This document shows, piece by piece, positions 1-5,762 of a stretch of 5,762 nucleotides of DNA. The position numbers and the translations under genes were made by a program. Each line of letters begins with the position of its first letter. Position 1 is the first letter of the stretch. Below the pieces are notes generated by a model that was not told the DNA's origin, made no database searches, and was given only the letters and a program-made list of their open reading frames with translations. Source of the stretch: Bacteroidota bacterium (lineage in GTDB: Bacteria; Bacteroidota; Bacteroidia; Bacteroidales; FEN-979); NCBI GenBank assembly GCA_026391755.1, contig JAPLDN010000137.1, positions 1-5,762 on the forward strand. The letters run 5' to 3'.

Positions 1-43
1 GCGAATTTAATGGAAATAGCGGCCTGATGCAATCTCAGAAAAT

Positions 44-58
44 TTTGTTAATAACAAA
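44..58. repeat. Small AT-rich inverted repeat upstream of ccmF
   Basis: TTTGTTA, one central A, then TAACAAA: a perfect 7+1+7 inverted repeat. The single-base spacer makes an RNA hairpin of the full length impossible, so if it has a function it would more likely be a DNA site for a dimeric regulator. It lies about 80 bases upstream of the promoter-like octamer of the haem lyase gene. AT-rich DNA often contains such repeats by chance, so the functional reading is weak. The rest of 1-139 shows nothing I can call. Confidence 0.25.
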
Positions 59-139
59 TTGCAGGGAGTTTTCAACACATTCCAGGGGGCATATCCGACG
101 AAATGCCTGCGGAGCAGGTCAGTGTAAGGGCGAATAATG

Positions 140-147
140 TATCTTTG
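140..147 (+). promoter_or_regulatory. Bacteroidota-type -7 promoter element for ccmF
   Basis: TATCTTTG matches the Bacteroidota sigma-ABfr -7 consensus TAnnTTTG exactly. It ends 27 bases before the ATG at 175, leaving room for a short leader. No TTG is seen at the expected -33 position (about 116-121), so the call rests on the -7 element and its position. If transcription starts just downstream of it, the longer frame opening at 103 cannot be the translated form from this promoter. Confidence 0.5.
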
Positions 148-174
148 CCGGCTCAAACCAAGAACCGTTTTTTC

Positions 175-2235
175 ATGAATTTTGCAGGAGAACATTTAAT
201 ATACAAGTCAATCGGGAGTTCACTGATCTGGATGAGTTTTGCAGCCTCCCTGGTTTCCACAGTTTTATTCTTATTCCATTTTTCACGCAAGGAGAACCCG
301 CTTAAACTGATCAGGGGTATTGCAAGGAGTTTTTATATCCTGCATGTTGCTTCCCTGCTTGCTGTGATCATTGTCCTCTATATCCTCATATTCAAACATT
401 ATTTTGAATATACCTATGTATGGCAATATTCTTCCATTACACTGCCGTTCAAGTACATTATTTCATGTTTCTGGGCAGGGCAGGAGGGCAGCTTCCTGGT
501 ATGGGGTATTTGCCAGGCAATTCTCGGATTATTCCTTATTCGAAAATCAGGTGAATGGGAATCGCCTGTAATGGGAATTGTATCACTATCACAGGTCTTT
601 GTTACTTCCATGCTTCTGGGAATCAGCTTATTTGGCTATAAAATCGGGAGCAACCCATTTGTCCTGCTTAGAGAGACTTATGCCGGTCAGCCGGGGACTA
701 TTTTCGAACATCCCGAATATCTCCAGTTTTTAAACGATGGGAACGGATTGAATCCCCTTCTGGAAAATATATGGATGACAATCCATCCACCTATTCTTTT
801 CATCGGTTATGCTCTTGCCCTTATCCCGTTTGCGTATGCAATCTCAGCCTTGATGAAAAAGGATTACACAGGCTGGATTCGGCCTGCATTGCCCTGGGTC
901 CTGCTTTCGCTCTTCTTCCTTGGGGCCGGGATATTGCTAGGGGGTGCATGGGCCTACGTTTCATTGACTTTCGGGGGATTCTGGGCCTGGGACCCTGTTG
1001 AAAATTCTTCCCTGGTACCCTGGCTCACACTTGTTGCCACACTTCATTTTATGATCATCTCAAAACGGCAGCATTTCGCTATGCTTTCGGCTTTCCTCTT
1101 CAGCCTTCTCTCTTATATCCTTGTATTATACGCGACTTTCCTGACCCGCAGCGGGGTGCTTTCCGAAACTTCGGCACATTCCTTCGGGGATAATGGTCTC
1201 ACAAGCCAGCTCCTGGTTTATCTCCTGGTTTTTATAGCCTTGATGCTTGTTTATATTGTATTGAATATCAGAAGAATAACTGACAATATCAAGGACAGGG
1301 TTCTTTCGAGGGAATTCTGGATGTTCATTGGCTCCCTTATTGTTGCCCTTGCTGCTTTCCAGGTTATTTTTACCACATCATTACCCGTATTTAACAAGGT
1401 TTTCGGAACGCATGTGGCTCCTCCCGCCGACAATGTCGGATTTTACAACCGCTGGCAGCTGCCCTATGCACTGCTTGTTGCTGCTTTTATCGGTTTAAGC
1501 CAGTTTCTGAATTATTCCTTAAACAACGCGAAAGAGACCCTTAAAAAGATTGCCCTGCCTGCCTTACTGGCCCTTCTGGCAACCCTTCCATTTGTGATTT
1601 CAGGAATAGTCACCAGGTTTACTTTTGTCTTATTTCTTTTTTTTATTCTTTTCGGATTCTTTGCAACCCTGGCAAACATCCTGTTCCGGACTTCCTTCCC
1701 AAGGAACATTGGTGGTGTATTAACTCACCTGGGTTTTCTTGTATTCCTGCTGGGAACGTTAATAACCTTTTCCAATTCAAGGGTTATCTCAACCAATACC
1801 TCAAAGTATGACCTTGGAGATGTCAAGAACAATACCGAAAATCTCATGCTGATTAAGGGAGACACCCTCTTTATGGCAGGTTTTTATGTCACTTATGTGA
1901 ATAGCTCCAGGCTTGAAAATACAACCACTTACCGTGTTGATTTTCTGCGGATGAAGGATAGGAAAATGAGCAGGCAGTTCAGCTTGTTTCCATCGGTGAA
2001 TGTGCATCCGAGGATGGGAGCAGTTTATAACCCGGCCACAAGGCACTACCCCATGATGGATTATTATACATACATCGCCCAGGTAGGCGAGAAGCCCGAT
2101 TACATTGTCATTAAAGCCATCATGAACCCGTTTATCAATGTTCTCTGGGCAGGCGCACTTCTGATGGTATTCGGCCTGGGATATTCAACAGTAAAGAGGT
2201 TACGGCTTCGCCGGACTGCAGGGATAACGGGATAA
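175..2235 (+). CDS. ccmF: Cytochrome c haem lyase, CcmF/NrfE family
   Basis: Polytopic inner-membrane protein of 686 residues, close to the roughly 650 usual for CcmF. CcmF attaches haem, delivered by the chaperone CcmE, to CXXCH cysteines of apocytochrome c on the periplasmic side. The WWD haem-handling domain is clear at residues 267-283 (GGFWAWDPVENSSLVPW). The four family histidines appear present: His204 (IHPP) and His335 (SAHSF) as the periplasmic pair, His291 and His518 (LTHLG) as the transmembrane pair that binds haem b in E. coli CcmF. Many hydrophobic segments fill residues 12-530; a soluble periplasmic domain spans about 533-645, and a last membrane segment lies at 651-670. The frame opens at 103, but ATG 175 is preferred: the protein then begins MNFAGEHL, like relatives, and a promoter-like octamer at 140-147 lies inside the longer version. 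The stop codon sits within a terminator-like repeat. No ccmE or other ccm gene is visible in the window. Confidence 0.9.
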   Translation: MNFAGEHLIYKSIGSSLIWMSFAASLVSTVLFLFHFSRKENPLKLIRGIARSFYILHVASLLAVIIVLYILIFKHYFEYTYVWQYSSITLPFKYIISCFWAGQEGSFLVWGICQAILGLFLIRKSGEWESPVMGIVSLSQVFVTSMLLGISLFGYKIGSNPFVLLRETYAGQPGTIFEHPEYLQFLNDGNGLNPLLENIWMTIHPPILFIGYALALIPFAYAISALMKKDYTGWIRPALPWVLLSLFFLGAGILLGGAWAYVSLTFGGFWAWDPVENSSLVPWLTLVATLHFMIISKRQHFAMLSAFLFSLLSYILVLYATFLTRSGVLSETSAHSFGDNGLTSQLLVYLLVFIALMLVYIVLNIRRITDNIKDRVLSREFWMFIGSLIVALAAFQVIFTTSLPVFNKVFGTHVAPPADNVGFYNRWQLPYALLVAAFIGLSQFLNYSLNNAKETLKKIALPALLALLATLPFVISGIVTRFTFVLFLFFILFGFFATLANILFRTSFPRNIGGVLTHLGFLVFLLGTLITFSNSRVISTNTSKYDLGDVKNNTENLMLIKGDTLFMAGFYVTYVNSSRLENTTTYRVDFLRMKDRKMSRQFSLFPSVNVHPRMGAVYNPATRHYPMMDYYTYIAQVGEKPDYIVIKAIMNPFINVLWAGALLMVFGLGYSTVKRLRLRRTAGITG

Positions 2236-2268
2236 CGGGATATCCCGCAATCCCTTTATCCCGTTATC
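2221..2268. terminator. Bidirectional terminator hairpin between convergent genes
   Basis: A 12-bp perfect stem pairs 2231-2242 with 2257-2268 (GATAACGGGATA with TATCCCGTTATC) around a 14-base loop, filling most of the gap between the stop codons of ccmF (2233-2235) and pcm (2272-2274). The left side carries a tandem octamer, GGGATAAC twice (2221-2228, 2229-2236) followed by GGGATATC, so alternative registers can pair as well. The U tract is short (only CUUCUUAA on the plus-strand transcript), so this may be a stalling or end-protecting hairpin and not a textbook intrinsic terminator. The position between convergent genes supports the call. Confidence 0.65.
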
Positions 2269-2271
2269 TTC

Positions 2272-2937
2272 TTAACGTTCCTTCGCCTTGTCTTCAAGCA
2301 TGGGTACGAACCTGAAATTCCCGTGCTCCTCTTTGCGGACCTCTGTTTCTGAGATTTTATATATTGTCGTCATGATCTGGATCTCATCTCCCACGGGCAC
2401 TACGAGTATACCTCCCGGTTTCAGCTGCTGGATGAGGGGGGCGGGGATATATGGAGCTGCAGCGGTTACAAGCACCTTGTCAAAAGGTGCGAATGAAGGC
2501 ATACCTTTATATCCGTCCCCGTAAAACAGCTTGATTCTCTGGTATCCCATCTCGGTCAGAAGGTTCCTGGTGCGGTCGTATAAGGTTTTCTGGCGTTCAA
2601 TACTATAAACTTTGGCCCCTAGTTCTGCCAGTATGCAAGCCTGGTAACCACTGCCTGTTCCTATCTCAAGTACCTTTTCCCCCTTTCTGATATTTAGTAA
2701 AAAAGTCTGGAATGCGACAGTATATGGCTGGGAAATAGTTTGGCCTGCCCCTATCGGGAAAGGCTGGTCTTCATAAGCGTATTCAAGAAAGGAAGAATCG
2801 AAGAAAAAATGCCTTGGCACTTTCTCCATCGCAGCAAGAATGGCCGGATCGGAAATCCCTTTTTCCCGGATCGACCTGATCAGCTGGTTTCTAAGTCCCT
2901 GGTGGCGGTATGTATCTTGTCTTTGAGAGTGTTTCAT
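2272..2937 (-). CDS. pcm: Protein-L-isoaspartate O-methyltransferase
   Basis: Cytosolic repair enzyme of 221 residues, near the usual 205-225. It methylates, using S-adenosylmethionine, the abnormal carboxyl of isoaspartyl residues in aged proteins, which begins their return to normal aspartate. Visible family signatures are PRHFF at residues 41-45, the substrate-side segment IGAGQTISQP at 62-71, the SAM-binding motif I VLEIGTGSGYQ at 89-99, the acidic residue Glu114 at the end of the next strand, GDGYKG at 140-145, the LKPGG motif at 172-176 and a C-terminal FRFVPM segment. All key motifs are intact, so the gene is probably functional. The start at ATG 2937 leaves a basic, polar N-terminal extension of about 15 residues before the conserved part. 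It is convergent with ccmF and divergent from the oxidoreductase gene, so it is probably transcribed alone. Confidence 0.95.
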   Translation of the reverse strand: MKHSQRQDTYRHQGLRNQLIRSIREKGISDPAILAAMEKVPRHFFFDSSFLEYAYEDQPFPIGAGQTISQPYTVAFQTFLLNIRKGEKVLEIGTGSGYQACILAELGAKVYSIERQKTLYDRTRNLLTEMGYQRIKLFYGDGYKGMPSFAPFDKVLVTAAAPYIPAPLIQQLKPGGILVVPVGDEIQIMTTIYKISETEVRKEEHGNFRFVPMLEDKAKER

Positions 2938-2953
2938 GGTTTGTTTCCCCGGG

Positions 2954-2984
2954 CAAATTTTTCACGAAAATAGTAATTTCAAAA
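2954..2984 (-). promoter_or_regulatory. Probable pcm promoter (minus strand)
   Basis: On the minus strand TTTTG (2984-2980) is followed after 18 bases by AAAATTTG (2961-2954). This resembles the Bacteroidota arrangement of a TTG element, a spacer of about 19 bases and TAnnTTTG, although the first T of the -7 octamer is an A. The element ends 16 bases before the pcm ATG, implying a very short leader. Confidence 0.35.
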
Positions 2985-2995
2985 TCTTAAAAGAC

Positions 2996-3003
2996 TAACT
3001 TTG
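2996..3003 (+). promoter_or_regulatory. Bacteroidota-type -7 promoter element for the oxidoreductase gene
   Basis: TAACTTTG fits TAnnTTTG exactly and ends 16 bases before the ATG at 3020, followed by an A-rich leader (CAAAAAAATA) of the kind that replaces a Shine-Dalgarno site in this phylum. A clear TTG at the -33 spacing is not seen; the nearest candidate is the TTTC at 2977-2980. Together with the minus-strand element, it makes 2938-3019 a compact divergent promoter region. Confidence 0.5.
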
Positions 3004-3019
3004 CAAAAAAATACCCGGT

Positions 3020-4006
3020 ATGCTTAAAATAGGAGTTCTGGGAGCGGGTCACCTGGGCAAAATCCATATAAAATGCATTAAGGAAATTCCTGAATTCAAC
3101 CTTTGTGGTTTCTTTGATCCGGATATGGGCATTGCACATAAGGTGGAGCAGGAGTTCGGCGTAAATAAATTTGCTTCGCTTGATGAACTTGTCGATGCGG
3201 TTGATGTCGTTGATATTGTGACTCCGACAATATCCCATTTTGACTGTGCTTCAAAATCTCTCTTAAAAAGCAGGCATGTGTTTATTGAGAAGCCGGTTGT
3301 GACAACCCTGGAACAGGCTAGAGAATTGATCAAGATTGCCTCCGAAACCAGGGTGAAGGTGCAGGTAGGCCATGTTGAACGTTTCAATCCGGCGTTCCTG
3401 GCTGCAGAACCTTTCTTCGCAGGCCCTATGTTCATTGAAGGTCACAGGCTTTCACAGTTCAATCCACGGGGTACCGATGTACCTGTGATCCTCGACCTGA
3501 TGATCCACGACATCGATATAATCCTTTCTGTGGTAAAGAGCGGAATACGAAATATTAGCGCCTCAGGAGTGGCTGTTGTGAGTGACACCCCCGACATTGC
3601 AAATGCCCGCATTGAATTTGAGAACGGCTGCGTGGCTAATCTTACGGCAAGCAGGATCTCTATAAAAAATATGCGCAAATCGCGTTTCTTTCAAAGAGAC
3701 GCATACATTTCCATCGATTTTCTAAAGAAGGAACTGGAAGTGATACGAATTGAAGAACCGGGAAAAACCAGTTCGGGATTCGGTATGCCTTTAGACCTGG
3801 GACCTGGTAAAGGGATCAGGCAGATATCTTTCATCAAGCCGGAAGTAAAACCAAATAATGCAATAAAAACCGAGCTGGAAAGTTTTTGTTCTGCAATTAC
3901 GAACAATACGGTTCCACCTGTCACCATTGAGGATGGTTATCATGCACTGGAAGTGGCATACATGATTATCGATGAAATAAACCATTCAGTAAAGCGGCTC
4001 ATATAA
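3020..4006 (+). CDS. Gfo/Idh/MocA-family NAD(P)-dependent oxidoreductase
   Basis: A 328-residue protein of the usual family length, with no signal peptide, so cytosolic. The N-terminal Rossmann fold begins at residue 3 with the dinucleotide-binding GAGHLG (8-13). Asp33 closes the second strand, which usually favours NAD over NADP. The family EKP motif is at 90-92 (Lys91 the catalytic lysine). GHVERFNPA lies at 117-125 and DLMIHDID at 159-166, with His163 in the usual catalytic-histidine position. The C-terminal half is the alpha/beta substrate domain. The GHVERFNP variant occurs in relatives that oxidise sugars or nucleotide sugars, including, as I recall, the GnnA type that makes a 3-keto-UDP-GlcNAc for 3-amino lipid A; the substrate cannot be fixed from sequence alone. 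The nearby sugar transferase makes a surface-polysaccharide role plausible, but no aminotransferase partner is visible. The start at 3020 follows a promoter-like octamer and begins directly with the Rossmann strand. Confidence 0.85.
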   Translation: MLKIGVLGAGHLGKIHIKCIKEIPEFNLCGFFDPDMGIAHKVEQEFGVNKFASLDELVDAVDVVDIVTPTISHFDCASKSLLKSRHVFIEKPVVTTLEQARELIKIASETRVKVQVGHVERFNPAFLAAEPFFAGPMFIEGHRLSQFNPRGTDVPVILDLMIHDIDIILSVVKSGIRNISASGVAVVSDTPDIANARIEFENGCVANLTASRISIKNMRKSRFFQRDAYISIDFLKKELEVIRIEEPGKTSSGFGMPLDLGPGKGIRQISFIKPEVKPNNAIKTELESFCSAITNNTVPPVTIEDGYHALEVAYMIIDEINHSVKRLI

Positions 4007-4110
4007 TTTCCGCGTTATATAAGTTTCTTTTGTAAGAATTATTGACAATATTCATGCGGAAAAAACGTTTTGAGATCATAGTTTTTTTGTTGTTTATTCC
4101 GGTTACCAGG

Positions 4111-4974
4111 ATGGTTAAAAATCTCTGCTTATTATTTCTGGTTGTAGTTTTCCTCGCCTCTTGTGAGAAGTTCAAGGGGGATCAGGAAGTTCCGGCATAC
4201 CTGAGCATTGATTCCATATACATTTATACCGATTATGCCATTCAGGGTTCCGCTTCACAGAATATCACCGACTCATGGGTATATGTTGATGGTCAGTTGA
4301 TCGGGGCTTTTCAGAATCCTTCAAAATTCCCTGTTCTCCAGAAAGGGACGCATAAGGTAACCATCATGCCGGGGATCAAGAAAAACGGGATATCCAGTAC
4401 CAGGGCCACATATGATTTTTACGCACCGATTAGTTACAATGTTAAGTTCGGGATCGACAGCGTGACTAAATTAAAAACCCTTAAAACCACCTATGCTGCG
4501 AATACCAATTTTTTATGGAAGGAGGACTTCGAAGGGACTTCAATTAAACTTGATACTACAAACAGAAGCACCGTTCCGGTGAAAGTGACCACCGAAGGCT
4601 CACCATTTACAATAGAAGGGCTGCATTCGGCGATTATGGTAACCGATACTGTCAATGACTTTGCGGAGGCTCAGTCACACGACTCTTTTGTGATCCCTTA
4701 TGCACCGGTTTACCTGGAGCTTAATTATAATATCAACACGGTTTTAACGGTAGGTGTAATACTTACCGGTCCTTATGCGTTTGTACAGACACCGGTTGTT
4801 AACCTGAATGTGACTAATAACAAATCGAAAAAGATCTATATTGAACTTACTCCCGCACTTAATTCAACTTCGGGGACTGATCATTTCAGGGTTTATTTCG
4901 GGGCATTTAAGGACCCAAGTCTCCCTAAAGGCATAATCGTTTTAGATAACATTAAAGTAGTTACTACCAAATAG
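4111..4974 (+). CDS. Putative outer-surface lipoprotein of unknown function
   Basis: I do not recognise this 287-residue protein. From ATG 4111 it has a textbook lipoprotein signal: a short basic start (MVKN), a hydrophobic core and the lipobox LASC with Cys18 as the lipidated residue. The frame extends upstream to TTG 4042 and ATG 4054, but those starts add a second hydrophobic stretch, so 4111 is preferred. The mature part looks like two modules. The first, about residues 30-125, contains DSWVYVDGQLIGAF (54-67) and VTIMPGIKKNG (84-94), beta-rich and reminiscent of a small Ig- or PEGA-like fold. The second, from FLWKEDFEG (134-142) to LDNIKVV near the C-terminus, has the opening and closing pattern of a jelly-roll carbohydrate-binding domain. 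These fold suggestions are impressions from sequence, not matches. It ends 7 bases before the sugar transferase, which suggests cotranscription and a possible role at the cell surface in polysaccharide handling. No good promoter octamer is seen in 4007-4110. Confidence 0.8.
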   Translation: MVKNLCLLFLVVVFLASCEKFKGDQEVPAYLSIDSIYIYTDYAIQGSASQNITDSWVYVDGQLIGAFQNPSKFPVLQKGTHKVTIMPGIKKNGISSTRATYDFYAPISYNVKFGIDSVTKLKTLKTTYAANTNFLWKEDFEGTSIKLDTTNRSTVPVKVTTEGSPFTIEGLHSAIMVTDTVNDFAEAQSHDSFVIPYAPVYLELNYNINTVLTVGVILTGPYAFVQTPVVNLNVTNNKSKKIYIELTPALNSTSGTDHFRVYFGAFKDPSLPKGIIVLDNIKVVTTK

Positions 4975-4981
4975 CATTAAA

Positions 4982-5347
4982 ATGAATAAAAGGGTCCAGG
5001 TAATAAAATATGTCATGGCTGATTTTCTTGCCGCCATTATTGCCTGGACTTTTTTCTTTATTTACCGGAAATACAGGGTTGACCATGATGTTATGGATCA
5101 TTTCAGGGTAGTGCTGAACGATCCTAAACTGTATTATGGTGTTATTGTCATTGGTCTTTTCTGGCTGGCCTTATACGCACTTATTGGTACTTACCGCCAG
5201 ATATACCGGAAAGCGCGCTTGCGCGAATTTGCACAACCTATATCGAGTTCTTCTTTGTACTGCTCCTGCTGCATCTTTTCTTTACAGCTATTTTCAGGTT
5301 TTTACTTACTTCACGAACAGCATACAAGATCCACAATAAGATCATAG
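4982..5347 (+). CDS. N-terminal fragment of membrane sugar-phosphate transferase (frame lost after residue 85)
   Basis: The frame encodes 121 residues, but only the first 85 look like authentic protein. They carry two membrane segments (about residues 11-28 and 51-69) and then the basic loop YRKARLREFAQ (75-85). This is the usual start of polyprenyl glycosylphosphotransferases, which transfer a sugar phosphate from a nucleotide sugar to undecaprenyl phosphate to begin exopolysaccharide synthesis. From residue 86 the frame reads a Ser/Cys-rich tail (PISSSSLYCSCC) until the TAG at 5345-5347, while family sequence continues in another frame from 5239. The gene begins 7 bases after the lipoprotein stop codon, so the two are probably in one operon. 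If the frame change is real, this fragment cannot be an active enzyme, since the catalytic domain is C-terminal. Confidence 0.75.
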   Translation: MNKRVQVIKYVMADFLAAIIAWTFFFIYRKYRVDHDVMDHFRVVLNDPKLYYGVIVIGLFWLALYALIGTYRQIYRKARLREFAQPISSSSLYCSCCIFSLQLFSGFYLLHEQHTRSTIRS

Positions 5348-5762
5348 GGTTCAACACTATCATAGTCGGCAGTAACGGGAATGCATTATCCATCTATAAA
5401 GAAATAGAGAACCAGGAAAAATCATCAGGGAACAAGTTTGTGGGCTTCGTCAATGTTGAGGGGTATACAAATTACAAGCTGGCCGAATTTCTTCCTCACA
5501 TCGGTGAAACCAAAGACCTGAGTTCATTGGTCAAACAATACAACATCGAAGAGGTGATCATCGCAATTGAGAATTCCGAGAATCACACCATAGAGAATAT
5601 TATAACACAGCTTGAAGACACCGATGTGGTGATTAAAATAATACCTGCAATGCAGGATATTCTCATGGGGTCGGTGAAAACAACCTCAATTTTTCATGCC
5701 CCCCTCATTCAGATCTATCCTGATCTTATGCCCGACTGGCAATTGTCGCTGAAACGTATCTT
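5239..5762 (+). pseudogene. Continuation of the sugar transferase in a different frame, cut by the window end
   Basis: An uninterrupted frame of about 174 codons, with no start codon at its beginning, continues the transferase. It opens with a membrane segment (YIEFFFVLLLLHLFFTAIF), followed by LLTSRTAYKIHNK and the Rossmann-like middle domain of this family (CoA_binding_3 type): FNTIIVGSNGNALSIYKEIE, GFVNVEGY, EEVIIAIENSE, VVIKIIPAMQDILMGSVK and IQIYPDLMPDWQ. It leaves the window at LKRIF, just where the C-terminal bacterial sugar transferase catalytic domain would begin, so activity cannot be judged here. It is in the frame starting at positions with remainder 1 on division by 3, against remainder 2 for the N-terminal part, so the two cannot be translated as one chain without a frameshift. 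A net loss of 3n+1 bases explains the offset. The conservation of the downstream frame suggests a recent lesion or an assembly error. Confidence 0.75.

Noticed and set aside
1..27. Possible tail of an upstream coding region ending in TGA at 25-27
   Set aside because: Only eight codons are visible and nothing about them is recognisable, so a coding claim cannot be supported.
7..195. Minus-strand open frame of 62 codons over the ccmF leader and start
   Set aside because: The product has no recognisable motif, overlaps the ccmF start and has no promoter-like element; it is most likely chance.
3049..3435. Minus-strand 128-codon frame inside the oxidoreductase gene
   Set aside because: It lies wholly opposite a well-supported gene, has a low-complexity Ser/Thr-rich translation and no motif.
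4007..4062. TTTCCGC (4007-4013) and GCGGAAA (4056-4062) as a terminator or riboswitch stem
   Set aside because: The stem is short, the enclosed loop is about 40 bases and no U tract follows; chance is the simpler reading.
4042..4110. Longer N-terminus for the lipoprotein from TTG 4042 or ATG 4054
   Set aside because: It would place a second hydrophobic stretch before a complete lipoprotein signal that already begins at ATG 4111.
5136..5339. Alternative 67-codon plus-strand frame across the sugar transferase break
   Set aside because: It matches neither family segment (which lie in the other two plus frames) and is a shadow of the coding sequence.

Overview
The window (5762 bases) looks like chromosomal DNA from a member of the Bacteroidota, probably Bacteroidales-like. 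The reasons are the protein types, moderate GC content, A-rich leaders instead of clear Shine-Dalgarno sites, and octamers of the Bacteroidota promoter type TAnnTTTG just upstream of two genes. No tRNA, rRNA, CRISPR array, insertion sequence or phage gene is visible.

Layout. Positions 1-174 are a leader with no gene I can support; they hold a small AT-rich inverted repeat and a promoter-like octamer. Next is a CcmF/NrfE-type cytochrome c haem lyase gene (+, best start 175, stop 2235). It runs convergently into pcm, a protein-L-isoaspartate O-methyltransferase (-, 2272-2937). The 36 bases between their stop codons are mostly occupied by a strong hairpin that probably terminates transcription in both directions. 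An 82-base divergent promoter region (2938-3019) separates pcm from a Gfo/Idh/MocA-family oxidoreductase (+, 3020-4006). After about 100 bases comes an unrecognised lipoprotein gene (+, best start 4111, stop 4974). Only 7 bases later a membrane sugar-phosphate transferase of the exopolysaccharide initiation type begins (+, 4982 to beyond the window end).

How the genes relate. CcmF acts in cytochrome c assembly and Pcm in repair of damaged proteins; they are ordinary housekeeping genes that appear to be neighbours only by position. The oxidoreductase, lipoprotein and sugar transferase share a direction and could be the upstream edge of a cell-surface polysaccharide locus, with the oxidoreductase modifying a nucleotide sugar and the transferase loading the first sugar onto the lipid carrier. 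That functional link is inference.

The most notable feature is in the sugar transferase. Its reading frame changes near 5235-5245, and a stretch that I recall as a membrane segment plus loop of roughly 28 residues in relatives appears to be missing. The gene is therefore either broken by an internal deletion or misassembled here. I found no convincing evidence of a new defence or mobile system in this window.
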